Positions 23,895 to 31,487 of a DNA stretch of 64,000 nucleotides are shown in pieces. A program made the position numbers and the translations under genes. The notes beneath the pieces were generated by a model that saw nothing but the letters and a program-made list of their open reading frames with translations, did not search any database and had not been told where the DNA came from. Location: contig NZ_JBFAPK010000001.1 in the NCBI RefSeq assembly GCF_040676675.1, positions 62,001-126,000 on the forward strand, written 5' to 3'. The DNA is from JBFAPK01 sp040676675 (GTDB taxonomy: Bacteria; Actinomycetota; Actinomycetes; Mycobacteriales; Micromonosporaceae). Position 1 is the stretch's first letter, and each line of letters starts with the position of its first letter.

Positions 23895-25442
23895 TCAGTG
23901 CCGGCGGAGCACGACCATGGCGAGATCGTCCTGGATCTCGGCCGGCGCCAGCTCGGCGAGCAGCCGGTCGCAGTACCGGTCGAGGTTCCCGTCGACGCTC
24001 GCGGCGACCCGCGCCAGCGCGCGCAGCCCCTCGTCGATGTCCGCGTCGCGGCGCTCCACCAGACCGTCGGTGTAGAGCACCAGCGTCGCCCCGGCCGGCA
24101 GGGTGAACTCCAGGTCCGCCGGGCGATCCGCCCGTACGCCGAGCAGCGGCGCCCGGTGCTCGACGAACTCGATCCCGCCGTCGCGCACGATCAACGGCGG
24201 CAGGTGGCCCGCGCTCGCCATCCGGATCCGGCCCGTCGACGGCTCGACCAGCAGTACGCAGATGGTGGCGAACTCGCCCGGCAGCAGCGTACGCATCAGC
24301 GCGTCCACCCGCTCCAGCATCGCGCCCGGCTGGTGCCCCTCGACCGCGTACGCCCGCACCGCGTGCCGCAGCTCGGCCATGACGGTGGCCGCGTGCAGCG
24401 AGTGCCCGGCCACGTCGCCGATCGCCACGAGCAGGTGCCCGTCGAGCATCACCAACTCGTAGAAGTCGCCGCCGATCTCGGTCTGCGCGCTCGCCGGCTC
24501 GTACCGCACCGCCAGGTCCAGCCCGCCGATGCGCGGGATCCGCTGGGGCAGCAGGCTGCGCTGGAGGGTCACCGCGATCCGGTGCTCCTCGTCGTACGAC
24601 CGCTGCGCCTCCACCGCCCCGGCCACCGCCTGCGCCAGCTGCCCGAGCACCGGTACGCCCGGCACCGGTCCCCGGCCGGGCACGGCCACGTAGAGCGGGG
24701 GCCGGTCGGGGCGCAGCCGGGCCTCGGCCACCGCCACCGCCTTCTCCCCCTCCGGCCACTCGACCAGCGTCCAGTTCTCCAACGGCTCGGTCCGGGTCCG
24801 CCAGCCCACCGGCACGTCCGCCTCCGGCATGGACCAGGGCACCACCAGGGGCGACCCGTCCGGACCGGGCGAGACGGCGGCCACGCACTCCCCGTCGGCG
24901 GTCACCGCCACCACCGCCGTCGGCGCCTCGTAGATCCGCGACGCGCCGGTGGCCGCCGCCTTGATCAGCCGGGTGAAGTCCGGCGCCGAGTTCACCGCGA
25001 GCGTGACGTCGGCGAGCCGGGACAACCGGCTGGCGAGCAGCTCCGCCCGCTGGCGGGCCTGGTAGTAGCGGAGCACCGCCTGCGCGGTGGCGACCAGCTC
25101 CTCCGGGTTGATCGGCTCGGTCAGGTAGGCGTCGGCGCCCCGGTTGAGCCCCTGGGCCCGGTCCGCCACGTCGACCGCGTGCGCGGAGACGTGGATCACC
25201 GGCAGGACCGGCCGGCCGGGCATGGTCTTGATGCGCTCGCTGACCTCGAACCCGCTCATGTCCGGCAGCCGGACGTCGAGCACCACCAGGTCGACCGGAT
25301 CCCGTACGACCCGGTCCAGCGCCTGGGCGCCGCTCTCCGCCTCGATCGTCTCGAAGCCGGCCCGACGCAGCCAGTTGACCAGCAGGTACCGCTTCGTCGC
25401 GCTGTCGTCGACCACCAGCACCGTCGCCGGGGCGCTGTCCAC
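23895..25442 (-). CDS. Receiver-SpoIIE phosphatase response regulator (RsbU/RsbP-like)
   Basis: A 515-residue protein. A receiver domain (1-120) has the acidic pocket VVDDS and phospho-acceptor Asp56 (VVLDVRLP), but the conserved lysine of KP is Glu109 (LTEPINPEE). A GAF-like linker (about 140-270) precedes a SpoIIE-type PP2C domain (about 290-515) with metal motifs GGDFYE, GDVAGHS, ASAGHLPP, YTDGLVE and DDLAMVVL. Known relatives dephosphorylate anti-anti-sigma factors, releasing an alternative sigma factor. Its GTG lies 3 bases after the histidine kinase stop, the last step of the stressosome operon; RsbV at 29792 is the obvious candidate substrate. Confidence 0.92.
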   Translation of the reverse strand: MDSAPATVLVVDDSATKRYLLVNWLRRAGFETIEAESGAQALDRVVRDPVDLVVLDVRLPDMSGFEVSERIKTMPGRPVLPVIHVSAHAVDVADRAQGLNRGADAYLTEPINPEELVATAQAVLRYYQARQRAELLASRLSRLADVTLAVNSAPDFTRLIKAAATGASRIYEAPTAVVAVTADGECVAAVSPGPDGSPLVVPWSMPEADVPVGWRTRTEPLENWTLVEWPEGEKAVAVAEARLRPDRPPLYVAVPGRGPVPGVPVLGQLAQAVAGAVEAQRSYDEEHRIAVTLQRSLLPQRIPRIGGLDLAVRYEPASAQTEIGGDFYELVMLDGHLLVAIGDVAGHSLHAATVMAELRHAVRAYAVEGHQPGAMLERVDALMRTLLPGEFATICVLLVEPSTGRIRMASAGHLPPLIVRDGGIEFVEHRAPLLGVRADRPADLEFTLPAGATLVLYTDGLVERRDADIDEGLRALARVAASVDGNLDRYCDRLLAELAPAEIQDDLAMVVLRRH

Positions 25443-25445
25443 CGG

Positions 25446-26810
25446 TCAGCCTCCGGCGACCGGCAGGGTCACCGTGAAGGTGCTGCCCCGACCCGGCTCG
25501 CTGGTCAGCTCCAGCTCACCGCCGAGCAGGGTGACCAGCCGCCGGGCGTACGGCAGCCCCAGTCCCGTACCGGCCACCCGGGACGGGCCGGGCACCTGGT
25601 AGAACTCCTCGAAGATCCGCTCGCGCTGCTCGGCGGGAATGCCGACACCCGTGTCGGCGACCACCAGCCGCCAGTGGTCGTCCCGCAGTCGCGCACTCAT
25701 CCGGACCTCGCCGCGCTCGGTGAACTTCAACCCGTTGTGCAGCAGATTACGCAGCACCTGGGCCAACAGCACCTCGTCGGTGCGAATCCTCGCCGGTGGC
25801 GGCGGGTCGACCACCACCAGCTCCACCTCCGGCCGGGTGGCCAGCGCCCGCAGCGTGCCGCGCAGCTGCCCGAAGAGGCTCCGCAGGTCGACGTCGGCCC
25901 AGGTCGGCTCGATCCGGCCCGACTCCGCCTTCGCGAGGTCGAGCAGGTCGTTGACGAGCGAGAGCAGGTCGGCCGCGGAGTCGCGGATCAGCTCCACCTG
26001 CCGGCTCTGCTCCTCGGTGAGCGGGTCGGAGGCCGAGTCGGCGAGCAGCCGGCCCAGGCCCATGATCGCGGTCACCGGGGCCCGCAGCTCGTGGCTCACG
26101 TTGGCCAGGAACCGGCTCTTCGCCTCGCTCGCCGCCCGCAGCTGGGCGGACTTCTCGTCCAGCTCCGCGTAGAGCGCCACCACGCCGCGGTTGGTGGCCT
26201 CCATCTCCTCGCTGAGCTGGTTGTAGAGCGCCAGCACGCCCCGGTTGGTCTCCTGGAGTTCCTCGTTGAGCACCGCCAGCTCGTCGCGCTGGCTGCGCAC
26301 CTCGTCCAGCGCGGCGAGCAGCTGCCGGTTCTGGGACGCGAGTTCGTCGAGCGGGGTACCGGGCGCGCTGGCCGCGACCTCGGCCCGTACCGCGTCGAGC
26401 CGCGCCTGGTCCAGGGCGGCGGAGGAGGGTGGCAGGCGACGAGACATCCGTACGACCGTATCCGCCCCGGCCCCCGTCACGTCCAGTCCGTCCACCAGTC
26501 GCGCCACCGCGGCCGGCGCGTCGCGCCGCGGATCCCAGTCGCCGAGCGAACGGATCGGCACCAGCTCCACCCGCAGCGCGGGTCTGCCGGCCTCCCGGTC
26601 GGCCAGGAACGTGACGTCCGCGCCGCCGGTCCGGGCCAGCAGTTCCCGGCCGATCTCGCTCAGCGCGGTGGCGATGCGGATCTGGTCCTGGTGCTCCAGG
26701 CCCAGGGCCGCGGCGACCTCCCGGCCGCGCTGCCGGATCAGGAAGATGTCCTGCTCGACCCGGAGCGGCAGCTGAAGCACCACGCCGGGCCGTAGATCCA
26801 CCGGGTTCAC
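25446..26810 (-). CDS. Hybrid-type sensor histidine kinase with RsbT-like N-terminus
   Basis: A 454-residue soluble kinase; no transmembrane segment. Residues 15-90 resemble a worn-down RsbT/RsbW ATPase domain (VEQDIFLIRQRGREVAAALGL, IATALSEIGREL), 155-235 are coiled coil with a repeated TNRGV-ALY segment, and 230-454 are a classical HisKA/HATPase unit with phosphorylatable His240 (NVSHELRAP), N-box NLLHNGLKF, and ATP-lid motifs DTGVGIP and GTGLGLPYARR. It should phosphorylate the receiver-phosphatase encoded 3 bases downstream. Its place in the rsb operon suggests that stressosome output is read through this kinase. GTG start. Confidence 0.9.
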   Translation of the reverse strand: MNPVDLRPGVVLQLPLRVEQDIFLIRQRGREVAAALGLEHQDQIRIATALSEIGRELLARTGGADVTFLADREAGRPALRVELVPIRSLGDWDPRRDAPAAVARLVDGLDVTGAGADTVVRMSRRLPPSSAALDQARLDAVRAEVAASAPGTPLDELASQNRQLLAALDEVRSQRDELAVLNEELQETNRGVLALYNQLSEEMEATNRGVVALYAELDEKSAQLRAASEAKSRFLANVSHELRAPVTAIMGLGRLLADSASDPLTEEQSRQVELIRDSAADLLSLVNDLLDLAKAESGRIEPTWADVDLRSLFGQLRGTLRALATRPEVELVVVDPPPPARIRTDEVLLAQVLRNLLHNGLKFTERGEVRMSARLRDDHWRLVVADTGVGIPAEQRERIFEEFYQVPGPSRVAGTGLGLPYARRLVTLLGGELELTSEPGRGSTFTVTLPVAGG

Positions 26811-26862
26811 GGCCCTACCCTGGGGGCGCCGGCACCACGGCGGAAGATCACGTCGTTCGCGG

Positions 26863-27891
26863 TCATTCCGGTGTCCGGGCCGCGAGCACGCACGCGTCGT
26901 CGCGCCGGACCCCGGAGTCGCGCAGTACGGTCGCCGCGAGCAGCAGCGGCGAGCGGTCGAACAGCCCCGGGTAGTCCGCTGGCCGCCACCGACCGGTCAC
27001 CCCGTCGCTGTGCAGGACCACGGTCGCGCCCGCGCCGAGGTGGTAGTCGTACTCCCGCACCGTCCGGCGCTGGTGGCCGGCGATCCCCGGCAGCGAGATC
27101 ATTCCGCGCTGGTGCGGCCCGTCGTAGACGGTACCGACGATGTTGCCGAGCCCGGCGTAGTGGACGACGGCGTTCGGGGCGTCCAGCTCGGCCACCGCGA
27201 GCGCGGCGCCCCGCGTGTGGGTCAGGGACCGGTGCAGGTACTCCACCACCGCCGCGGGCGGGGCCGCCGGCGCCTGGCGGAAGGCGTGCACCGCGGCGGT
27301 GCTGGCCGCCGCGGCGAGCGGACCGTGTCCCAGCCCGTCGCAGACGAGCAGCTGGTGCCGTCCGGCGGCGACCCGTACGGCGAAGGCGTCGCCGCTGACC
27401 GTCTCGCCCGCCATCGGGCGGGTCAGCCCGGCCGCCCAGGGCTGCGCCGGCCGCCGCTCCGGCCAGACCTGCACGGCGAGCACGGTGCCCCGACCCGGGA
27501 CGGAGTGGCCGTCGTACCAGCTCGCCTGCCGGAAGATGGCGCCCAGGCCGATGCCGAGCGTGCCCGTGGTGGAGTGCCCGTCCAGGGCGGAGCCGGCCAG
27601 GTCGGCCATGCCGGGACCGCTGTCGATGGCGATCAGCTCCACCCCGGCCTCGGCGCCCTCCCGTACCGGGCGCAGCAGCAGGACCCCTTCCTGCGCGTGC
27701 TTGGCCAGGTTGCCCGCCAGCTCGGCGGCGACGATGGCCAACGCGGCCGTACGCTGCTCGTCGAAGCGGAACTGCCCGGCGAGCCGCTCGGCGGCCCGGC
27801 GCACCGCGCTGGCGGTGCTCGGCGCCTCCACCCGGAACCAGACGCCCTCGTCGCTGGCCTCGTCGGTGATGGACACGGCGCCTCCGCTCAT
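26863..27891 (-). CDS. RsbT-like ATPase fused to RsbX-like phosphatase
   Basis: A 342-residue two-domain protein. Residues 15-135 form an anti-sigma-type HATPase (N-box AAELAGNLAKHA, IDSGPGMADL, GTLGIGLGAI); residues 150-342 form a SpoIIE/PP2C phosphatase with GDAFAV, VCDGLGHGP and LHSDGVTGR. The phosphatase half matches RsbX, which in Bacillus resets the stressosome by removing phosphate from RsbS and RsbR. The ATG overlaps the stop of the rsbT gene by 4 bases, giving the order rsbR-rsbS-rsbT-rsbX. Fusion of the two activities is a known actinobacterial form. Confidence 0.88.
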   Translation of the reverse strand: MSGGAVSITDEASDEGVWFRVEAPSTASAVRRAAERLAGQFRFDEQRTAALAIVAAELAGNLAKHAQEGVLLLRPVREGAEAGVELIAIDSGPGMADLAGSALDGHSTTGTLGIGLGAIFRQASWYDGHSVPGRGTVLAVQVWPERRPAQPWAAGLTRPMAGETVSGDAFAVRVAAGRHQLLVCDGLGHGPLAAAASTAAVHAFRQAPAAPPAAVVEYLHRSLTHTRGAALAVAELDAPNAVVHYAGLGNIVGTVYDGPHQRGMISLPGIAGHQRRTVREYDYHLGAGATVVLHSDGVTGRWRPADYPGLFDRSPLLLAATVLRDSGVRRDDACVLAARTPE

Positions 27892-28307
27892 CGGGACCAC
27901 TTGGTCACCGTGACGCGGGTGCCCTGGCCCACCGCCGTCTCGATGTCGAACTCGTCGACCAGCCTACGCGCGCCGCTGAGCCCGAGCCCCAGGCCGCCGC
28001 CGGTGGTGTAGCCGTCGGTGAGGGCCAGGTCCAGGTCGGCGATGCCGGGTCCGTCGTCGATGAAGGCGATCCGGATGCCCCGGCGCCGGTCCCGTTCCGC
28101 CGTCGACACCTCGACCCGACCGCCGCCGCCGTAGACGAGCGTGTTCCGCGCCAGCTCGCTCGCGGCGGTGACCAGCTTGGTCTGGTCCACCAGCGACAAC
28201 TTCGCCGCGACGGCGACGGTACGCACCAGCTGCCGGACCCGGACCACGTCCTCGTCGCTGTCGATCTGCTGGACCCGCGGGGAATCCAGGTCTAGCCCGG
28301 AGGTCAT
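27888..28307 (-). CDS. rsbT: Serine kinase RsbT (stressosome switch kinase)
   Basis: A 139-residue GHKL ATPase. N-box TAASELARNTLVYGGGG, DDGPGIADLDLALTDG and GGGLGLGLSGARRLVDEF are the RsbT signature, including the glycine-rich lid. In the Bacillus model RsbT phosphorylates RsbS and RsbR, leaves the stressosome, and switches on a partner phosphatase. Both ends overlap neighbours by 4 bases, so it is coupled to rsbS before it and the RsbX-like gene after it. Confidence 0.93.
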   Translation of the reverse strand: MTSGLDLDSPRVQQIDSDEDVVRVRQLVRTVAVAAKLSLVDQTKLVTAASELARNTLVYGGGGRVEVSTAERDRRRGIRIAFIDDGPGIADLDLALTDGYTTGGGLGLGLSGARRLVDEFDIETAVGQGTRVTVTKWSR

Positions 28308-28750
28308 GGCGACGTCGCTGTGGGATCACCCGACGGCGAGCGCGTGGGGCCGGAAACGGCCTCGTCGTCGGTGTCGTACTCCTCGGGCCACTCCTCGGCC
28401 CGGGCGGCGGCCAGCAGTTCCATGCCGCGCTCGACGTTCAGGGCGGTACGGATCCCATTGAGCGAGAGTCCCAGCTCGACCAGCGTGATCGCGACGGCCG
28501 GGCGCATGCCGACCACGACCGTCTCCGCGTCGAGGACCTTCGAGATCGACGCGATGCTGGAGAGCATCCGCCCGATGAAGGAGTCGACGATGTCGAGGGC
28601 GGTGATGTCGATGATCACGCCGTGACAGCCGGTCGCCACGATCCGCTCCGCCAGGTCCTCCTGGAGCTGGAGCGCCGTCTGGTCCGCCATGTCGACCTGG
28701 ATGGAGACCAGCAGGATGTCACCGATCTTGAGGACCGGTACCCGCTCCAT
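28304..28750 (-). CDS. rsbS: Stressosome scaffold protein RsbS
   Basis: A 148-residue STAS-domain protein. VPVLKIGDILLVSIQVDM starts the domain, and Ser57 in DIVDSFIGRM corresponds to the serine that RsbT phosphorylates in Bacillus RsbS. The last 30 residues are an acidic, flexible extension (EEYDTDDEAVSGP) not present in the shorter Bacillus protein. With RsbR it would build the 1.8-MDa-type stressosome core. The ATG overlaps the rsbR stop by one base (TGATG). Confidence 0.93.
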   Translation of the reverse strand: MERVPVLKIGDILLVSIQVDMADQTALQLQEDLAERIVATGCHGVIIDITALDIVDSFIGRMLSSIASISKVLDAETVVVGMRPAVAITLVELGLSLNGIRTALNVERGMELLAAARAEEWPEEYDTDDEAVSGPTRSPSGDPTATSP

Positions 28751-29613
28751 CACGACTCCCCGCGGGCGGTGGCCCGGCGACTGGTCTCGACGCCGGTCAA
28801 CCGCAGCGTGTACCGCAGCGCGTCGGCCAGCGTCGCCTTGGTGGCGATGTCGCCGAACTCGATGCCGAGCGCCACGATGGTCTGGGCGATCTGGGGCCGG
28901 ATGCCGGAGATGACGCACTCGGCCCCCATCAGCCGGGCCGCCACCACCGTCTTGAGGATGTGCTGGGCCACCTGGGTGTCCACCGCCGGCACGCCGGTGA
29001 TGTCGATGATCGCGTACGGCGAGCTGGTGTCGACCAGCGTCTGGAGCAGCCGCTCCATCACGACCTGGGCGCGGGCCGAGTCGAGCGTGCCGACCAGCGG
29101 CACTCCGACGACGCCCTCCCACAGCTTCACCACCGGGGTGGAGAGTTCCAGCAGTTGCTCAGCCTGGTCGGCGATAAGCTCCTCACGGGCCTTCGAGTAG
29201 CTCTCGAAGGTGAAGAGCCCCAGCTGGTCGATCAGCGACGAGTAGGCGACGAAGTCACGCAGCGAGGCAGCGTCCCCGTCGGCGACCTGCATCACCTCGA
29301 GCAGCGCGTCCTTGAGACCGAAGACCGCGATCGCCGTCTCGGTCGCGGTGAAGCCCTGCCGGGCCCGGTTGCGGGACAGCTCGCCCAGGGTCGCGCGCAG
29401 CTCGGACCCGGCGTCGCCGTGCAGCTCGAACTCGCCGCCGAGGGCGACCAGGAGGGTGCGGTACACCTCTTCGTTCTGGCGCTGTAGTTCGGCCCGGGTG
29501 AGCCGGCCCCGCAGGGAGGTGGCGACGATCTCGGTCCACCGCTTGATCAGTTGGTCGGCGTGCTCGTCGAGCAGGCTCGCCAGCCGGCTGCTTTCCTCCA
29601 CGCCCAACGCCAT
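28750..29613 (-). CDS. rsbR: Stressosome sensor protein RsbR
   Basis: A 287-residue protein. The N-terminal 150 residues are a helical globin-like sensor (RsbRD/RsbR_N type: LDEHADQLIKRWTEIVA, RARQGFTATETAIAVFGLKD), and the C-terminal half is a STAS domain. In it, VGTLDSARA and VDTQVAQHILK hold the positions of the two phosphorylated threonines of Bacillus RsbRA; the first is a Ser (or the nearby Thr), the second is Thr. It would sense an unknown stress signal within the stressosome. First gene of a six-gene operon; GGAGGT ribosome site. Confidence 0.92.
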   Translation of the reverse strand: MALGVEESSRLASLLDEHADQLIKRWTEIVATSLRGRLTRAELQRQNEEVYRTLLVALGGEFELHGDAGSELRATLGELSRNRARQGFTATETAIAVFGLKDALLEVMQVADGDAASLRDFVAYSSLIDQLGLFTFESYSKAREELIADQAEQLLELSTPVVKLWEGVVGVPLVGTLDSARAQVVMERLLQTLVDTSSPYAIIDITGVPAVDTQVAQHILKTVVAARLMGAECVISGIRPQIAQTIVALGIEFGDIATKATLADALRYTLRLTGVETSRRATARGES

Positions 29614-29631
29614 CGCTACCTCCTGAGCTGG

Positions 29632-29674
29632 GGTCCGGCGGACTTGAGCTGGGATCCGGCGGACTCTATCACCG
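29632..29674. repeat. Short direct repeat before rsbR
   Basis: GAGCTGGGGTCCGGCGGACT and GAGCTGGGATCCGGCGGACT lie next to each other in the 178-base gap between the divergent rsbR and rsbV-like genes. They are in the 5' leader of the rsbR operon and differ by one base. Promoter elements in this gap could not be assigned with confidence. Confidence 0.6.
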
Positions 29675-29791
29675 CTCGAACACTAACTAGTTGCCGCGAT
29701 GCAACCAAAAATGGTGATGTAGGGCGCTCCGGTTCTGCGCTTCCCGCCCCGGGTGGAGTACGGTTCGAGCGACACCAGCGGGAGGTCGGCA

Positions 29792-30151
29792 ATGTCGTTG
29801 ACGGTACAGACGGAACAGCGTGGCGACGCGGTCGTCGTCTCGGTCGCGGGCGAACTCGACATGGCTACCGCACCCCAACTCCAGGACCAGATCACCGATC
29901 TGCTCGACAAAGGGCGCGCGAAGCTGATCTTCGACCTGGCCGAGGTCTCCTTCTGTGATTCTACCGGATTGTCCGTTTTTGTGCGCGCCAAGAACAGCTG
30001 CGACGAGGCCGGCGGCGAGGTGCGCCTGGCCGCCCCGCAGCGCGGCGTGCTGCGCATCCTGGAGGTCAGCGGGCTGGTAGAGGTGCTGCGCACCTTCCCC
30101 ACCGTCGACGAGGCCGCGACCGCCGACGCCACCCCCGCCTCATCCTCCTGA
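29792..30151 (+). CDS. Anti-anti-sigma factor (RsbV-like STAS protein)
   Basis: A 119-residue STAS protein. VVVSVAGELDMATAPQLQDQI and FDLAEVSFCDSTGLSV are the family core; Ser57 in DSTG is the residue phosphorylated by the anti-sigma kinase and dephosphorylated by an RsbU/RsbP phosphatase. It diverges from rsbR, so its product may be the substrate of the SpoIIE phosphatase at the end of that operon. No RsbW or sigma-B gene is in the window. ATG with GGGAGGT upstream. Confidence 0.92.
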   Translation: MSLTVQTEQRGDAVVVSVAGELDMATAPQLQDQITDLLDKGRAKLIFDLAEVSFCDSTGLSVFVRAKNSCDEAGGEVRLAAPQRGVLRILEVSGLVEVLRTFPTVDEAATADATPASSS

Positions 30152-30326
30152 GCGGCCCGCCCGAGCCGGATCACCCACCGCCCGAGCCGGGTCGCCGCCG
30201 CCCGGTCGGGCCCAGATCCGCGAGACCCGCCCGAGTCGGTCGACGGGCGGGCACGTCCGGATGCGCTTCCTCCTGCCGGGGACTAGGTTGTCGCGGACAG
30301 CGAACCGGACACCTCGGGAGCAACGA

Positions 30327-30758
30327 ATGCTCAAGGGCTTCAAAGACTTCATCATGCGCGGCAACGTCGTCGACCTGGCGGTCGGTGTCGTCATCGGCAG
30401 CGCCTTCACCGGCCTGGTCACGGCGGTCACGAACTCGCTCCTCAAGCCGCTGATCGACCTCCTCGGCGGCGGTACCAAGACGTCGGGCGACTGGCACGTC
30501 GCCGGCGTGGTCTTCGAGTGGTCCGCGGTGGTGAACGCCGTGATCACCTTCTTCCTGACCGCGGCCGTGCTCTACTTCCTGGTCGTCTTCCCGATGAACA
30601 AGCTCGCCGAGCGGCGCCGGCGCGGCGAGGTGCCGCCCCCGGCCGCGCCGAGCGAGGAGGTCCGGCTGCTCACCGAGATCCGCGACGCCCTCGTCGCGGG
30701 CGCCCGGGTGCCGTCGCAGCACCGCGCCGCGTTCGACGACGGCGTCAGCAAGGGCTGA
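30327..30758 (+). CDS. mscL: Large-conductance mechanosensitive channel MscL
   Basis: A 143-residue channel protein. MLKGFKDFIMRGNVVDLAVG and VVIGSAFTGLVTAVTNSLLKPLID form the first helix and pore; the second helix is VVNAVITFFLTAAVLYFLVVFPMNK; the C-terminal cytoplasmic helix is EEVRLLTEIRDAL. The channel opens under high membrane tension and protects cells in osmotic downshock. The ATG at 30327 gives the standard N-terminus. It stands alone, followed by a repeat-rich intergenic stretch. Confidence 0.97.
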   Translation: MLKGFKDFIMRGNVVDLAVGVVIGSAFTGLVTAVTNSLLKPLIDLLGGGTKTSGDWHVAGVVFEWSAVVNAVITFFLTAAVLYFLVVFPMNKLAERRRRGEVPPPAAPSEEVRLLTEIRDALVAGARVPSQHRAAFDDGVSKG

Positions 30759-30795
30759 GGCGGCTCCCCGGCGGTCGGCGGTCACGCCCTCGGCC

Positions 30796-30994
30796 GCACC
30801 TCGCTCGCGGTGGCGTCCGGGCCCGCGCTCCTGCTGGCGGGCGCGCCGCCGTCGTCGGTGGTAGCCCGGGGGGTCACCTGAACACCAGAGGCGTTACCGG
30901 TCTCCGGTAGCGCCTCTGACGTTCAGGTGACGGTGCCGGCCGGGCGCATCCGAGCTGACGGCCGCGTGGCCGGCACCTCGCTCGCGGTCGTCGG
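30796..30994 (+). repeat. Partial direct repeats around the long hairpin downstream of mscL
   Basis: The 406-base gap between mscL and the small gene at 31166 holds no supportable gene. CACCTCGCTCGCGGT occurs at about 30799 and again at about 30975, and GTCGTCGGTGGT occurs at about 30851 and 30988. The second copy looks like the first with its middle part deleted. A long hairpin lies between the copies. Confidence 0.6.
30873..30931. repeat. 28-bp-arm hairpin downstream of mscL
   Basis: Arms 30873-30900 and 30904-30931 pair at 25 of 28 positions around a 3-base loop; they begin with GTCACCTGAAC and end with ACCGG. It is 115 bases after the mscL stop, too far for a typical terminator and much longer than needed. 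It may be a dispersed palindrome or a processed RNA hairpin. Confidence 0.75.
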
Positions 30995-31007
30995 TGGTCA
31001 CCCTTTG

Positions 31008-31078
31008 GGCGGGGGCCCGCCGTACCCGGCGGATCCCGTCACGCTTGATGTCTCCGCCGGGCACGGCGGGCCCCCGCC
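31008..31078. repeat. Palindromic element with conserved loop, copy A
   Basis: Arms of 26 bp (31008-31033 and 31053-31078) with one mismatch enclose the 19-base loop TCCCGTCACGCTTGATGTC. The same loop and related arms recur at 31488-31552 and 58657-58723, both in the opposite orientation. It lies 87 bases before the small gene at 31166. Confidence 0.9.
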
Positions 31079-31134
31079 TCGACCTCCCGGCCGCCGTCCG
31101 AAACCCGCCGGAGAGATCGTCGGGGGGTCGCACA

Positions 31135-31157
31135 TTGTCGTACGTATGTTCTATAGG
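31135..31157 (+). promoter_or_regulatory. RecA_NDp-like (PafBC-type) promoter of the small gene
   Basis: TTGTCGTAC, eight bases, then TATAGG matches the layout TTGTCRGTG-N8-TANNNT of LexA-independent DNA-damage promoters in mycobacteria, apart from the last bases of each part. The expected start is 1-3 bases before the ATG at 31166, giving an almost leaderless message. Confidence 0.4.
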
Positions 31158-31165
31158 CTGCCCGC

Positions 31166-31399
31166 ATGGAGCAGCGAAAGCACTGGTGGAACGGCAAATG
31201 GGGGCGGCTGGCTCGACGGGACGTCTTCCTGCGCACCGATGCCGACCAGTGGCACGTCGAGCAGCGCGCCGGTGGCGCCGAGGGCATCTCGCGGTTCTAC
31301 GAGTACGACAGCGAGGATGAGGCGTACGAGACGATCCGCAGCCTGCTCTCCGGCCCGGAGAACTGGCGCGAACTCTCCGCCCGTCCCAGCCTCGACTGA
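31166..31399 (+). CDS. Small conserved-type hypothetical protein
   Basis: A 77-residue soluble protein rich in charged and aromatic residues (MEQRKHWWNGKWGRLARRDVF, then RFYEYDSEDEAYETIRSLL). It has no signal peptide or membrane segment, and I do not recognise a named family. The composition suggests a small globular protein. It lies between two copies of the same palindromic element in opposite orientation (31008-31078 and 31488-31552) and behind a DNA-damage-like promoter. Codon use is normal for the window, so it is likely a real gene. Confidence 0.75.
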   Translation: MEQRKHWWNGKWGRLARRDVFLRTDADQWHVEQRAGGAEGISRFYEYDSEDEAYETIRSLLSGPENWRELSARPSLD

Positions 31400-31487
31400 C
31401 TGCCCGAAACGCCGCGCCGCCCGACGGGGCGCGGGTACGGCGGCGCGGAAAGCCGGCGCGGACCCGCGGACGCCGCCGCGAGCGGGG

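Noticed and set aside
31166..31399. Toxin-antitoxin gene within the palindrome bracket
   Set aside because: Only one gene is present, without similarity to known toxins or antitoxins; the palindromes alone do not justify the call.
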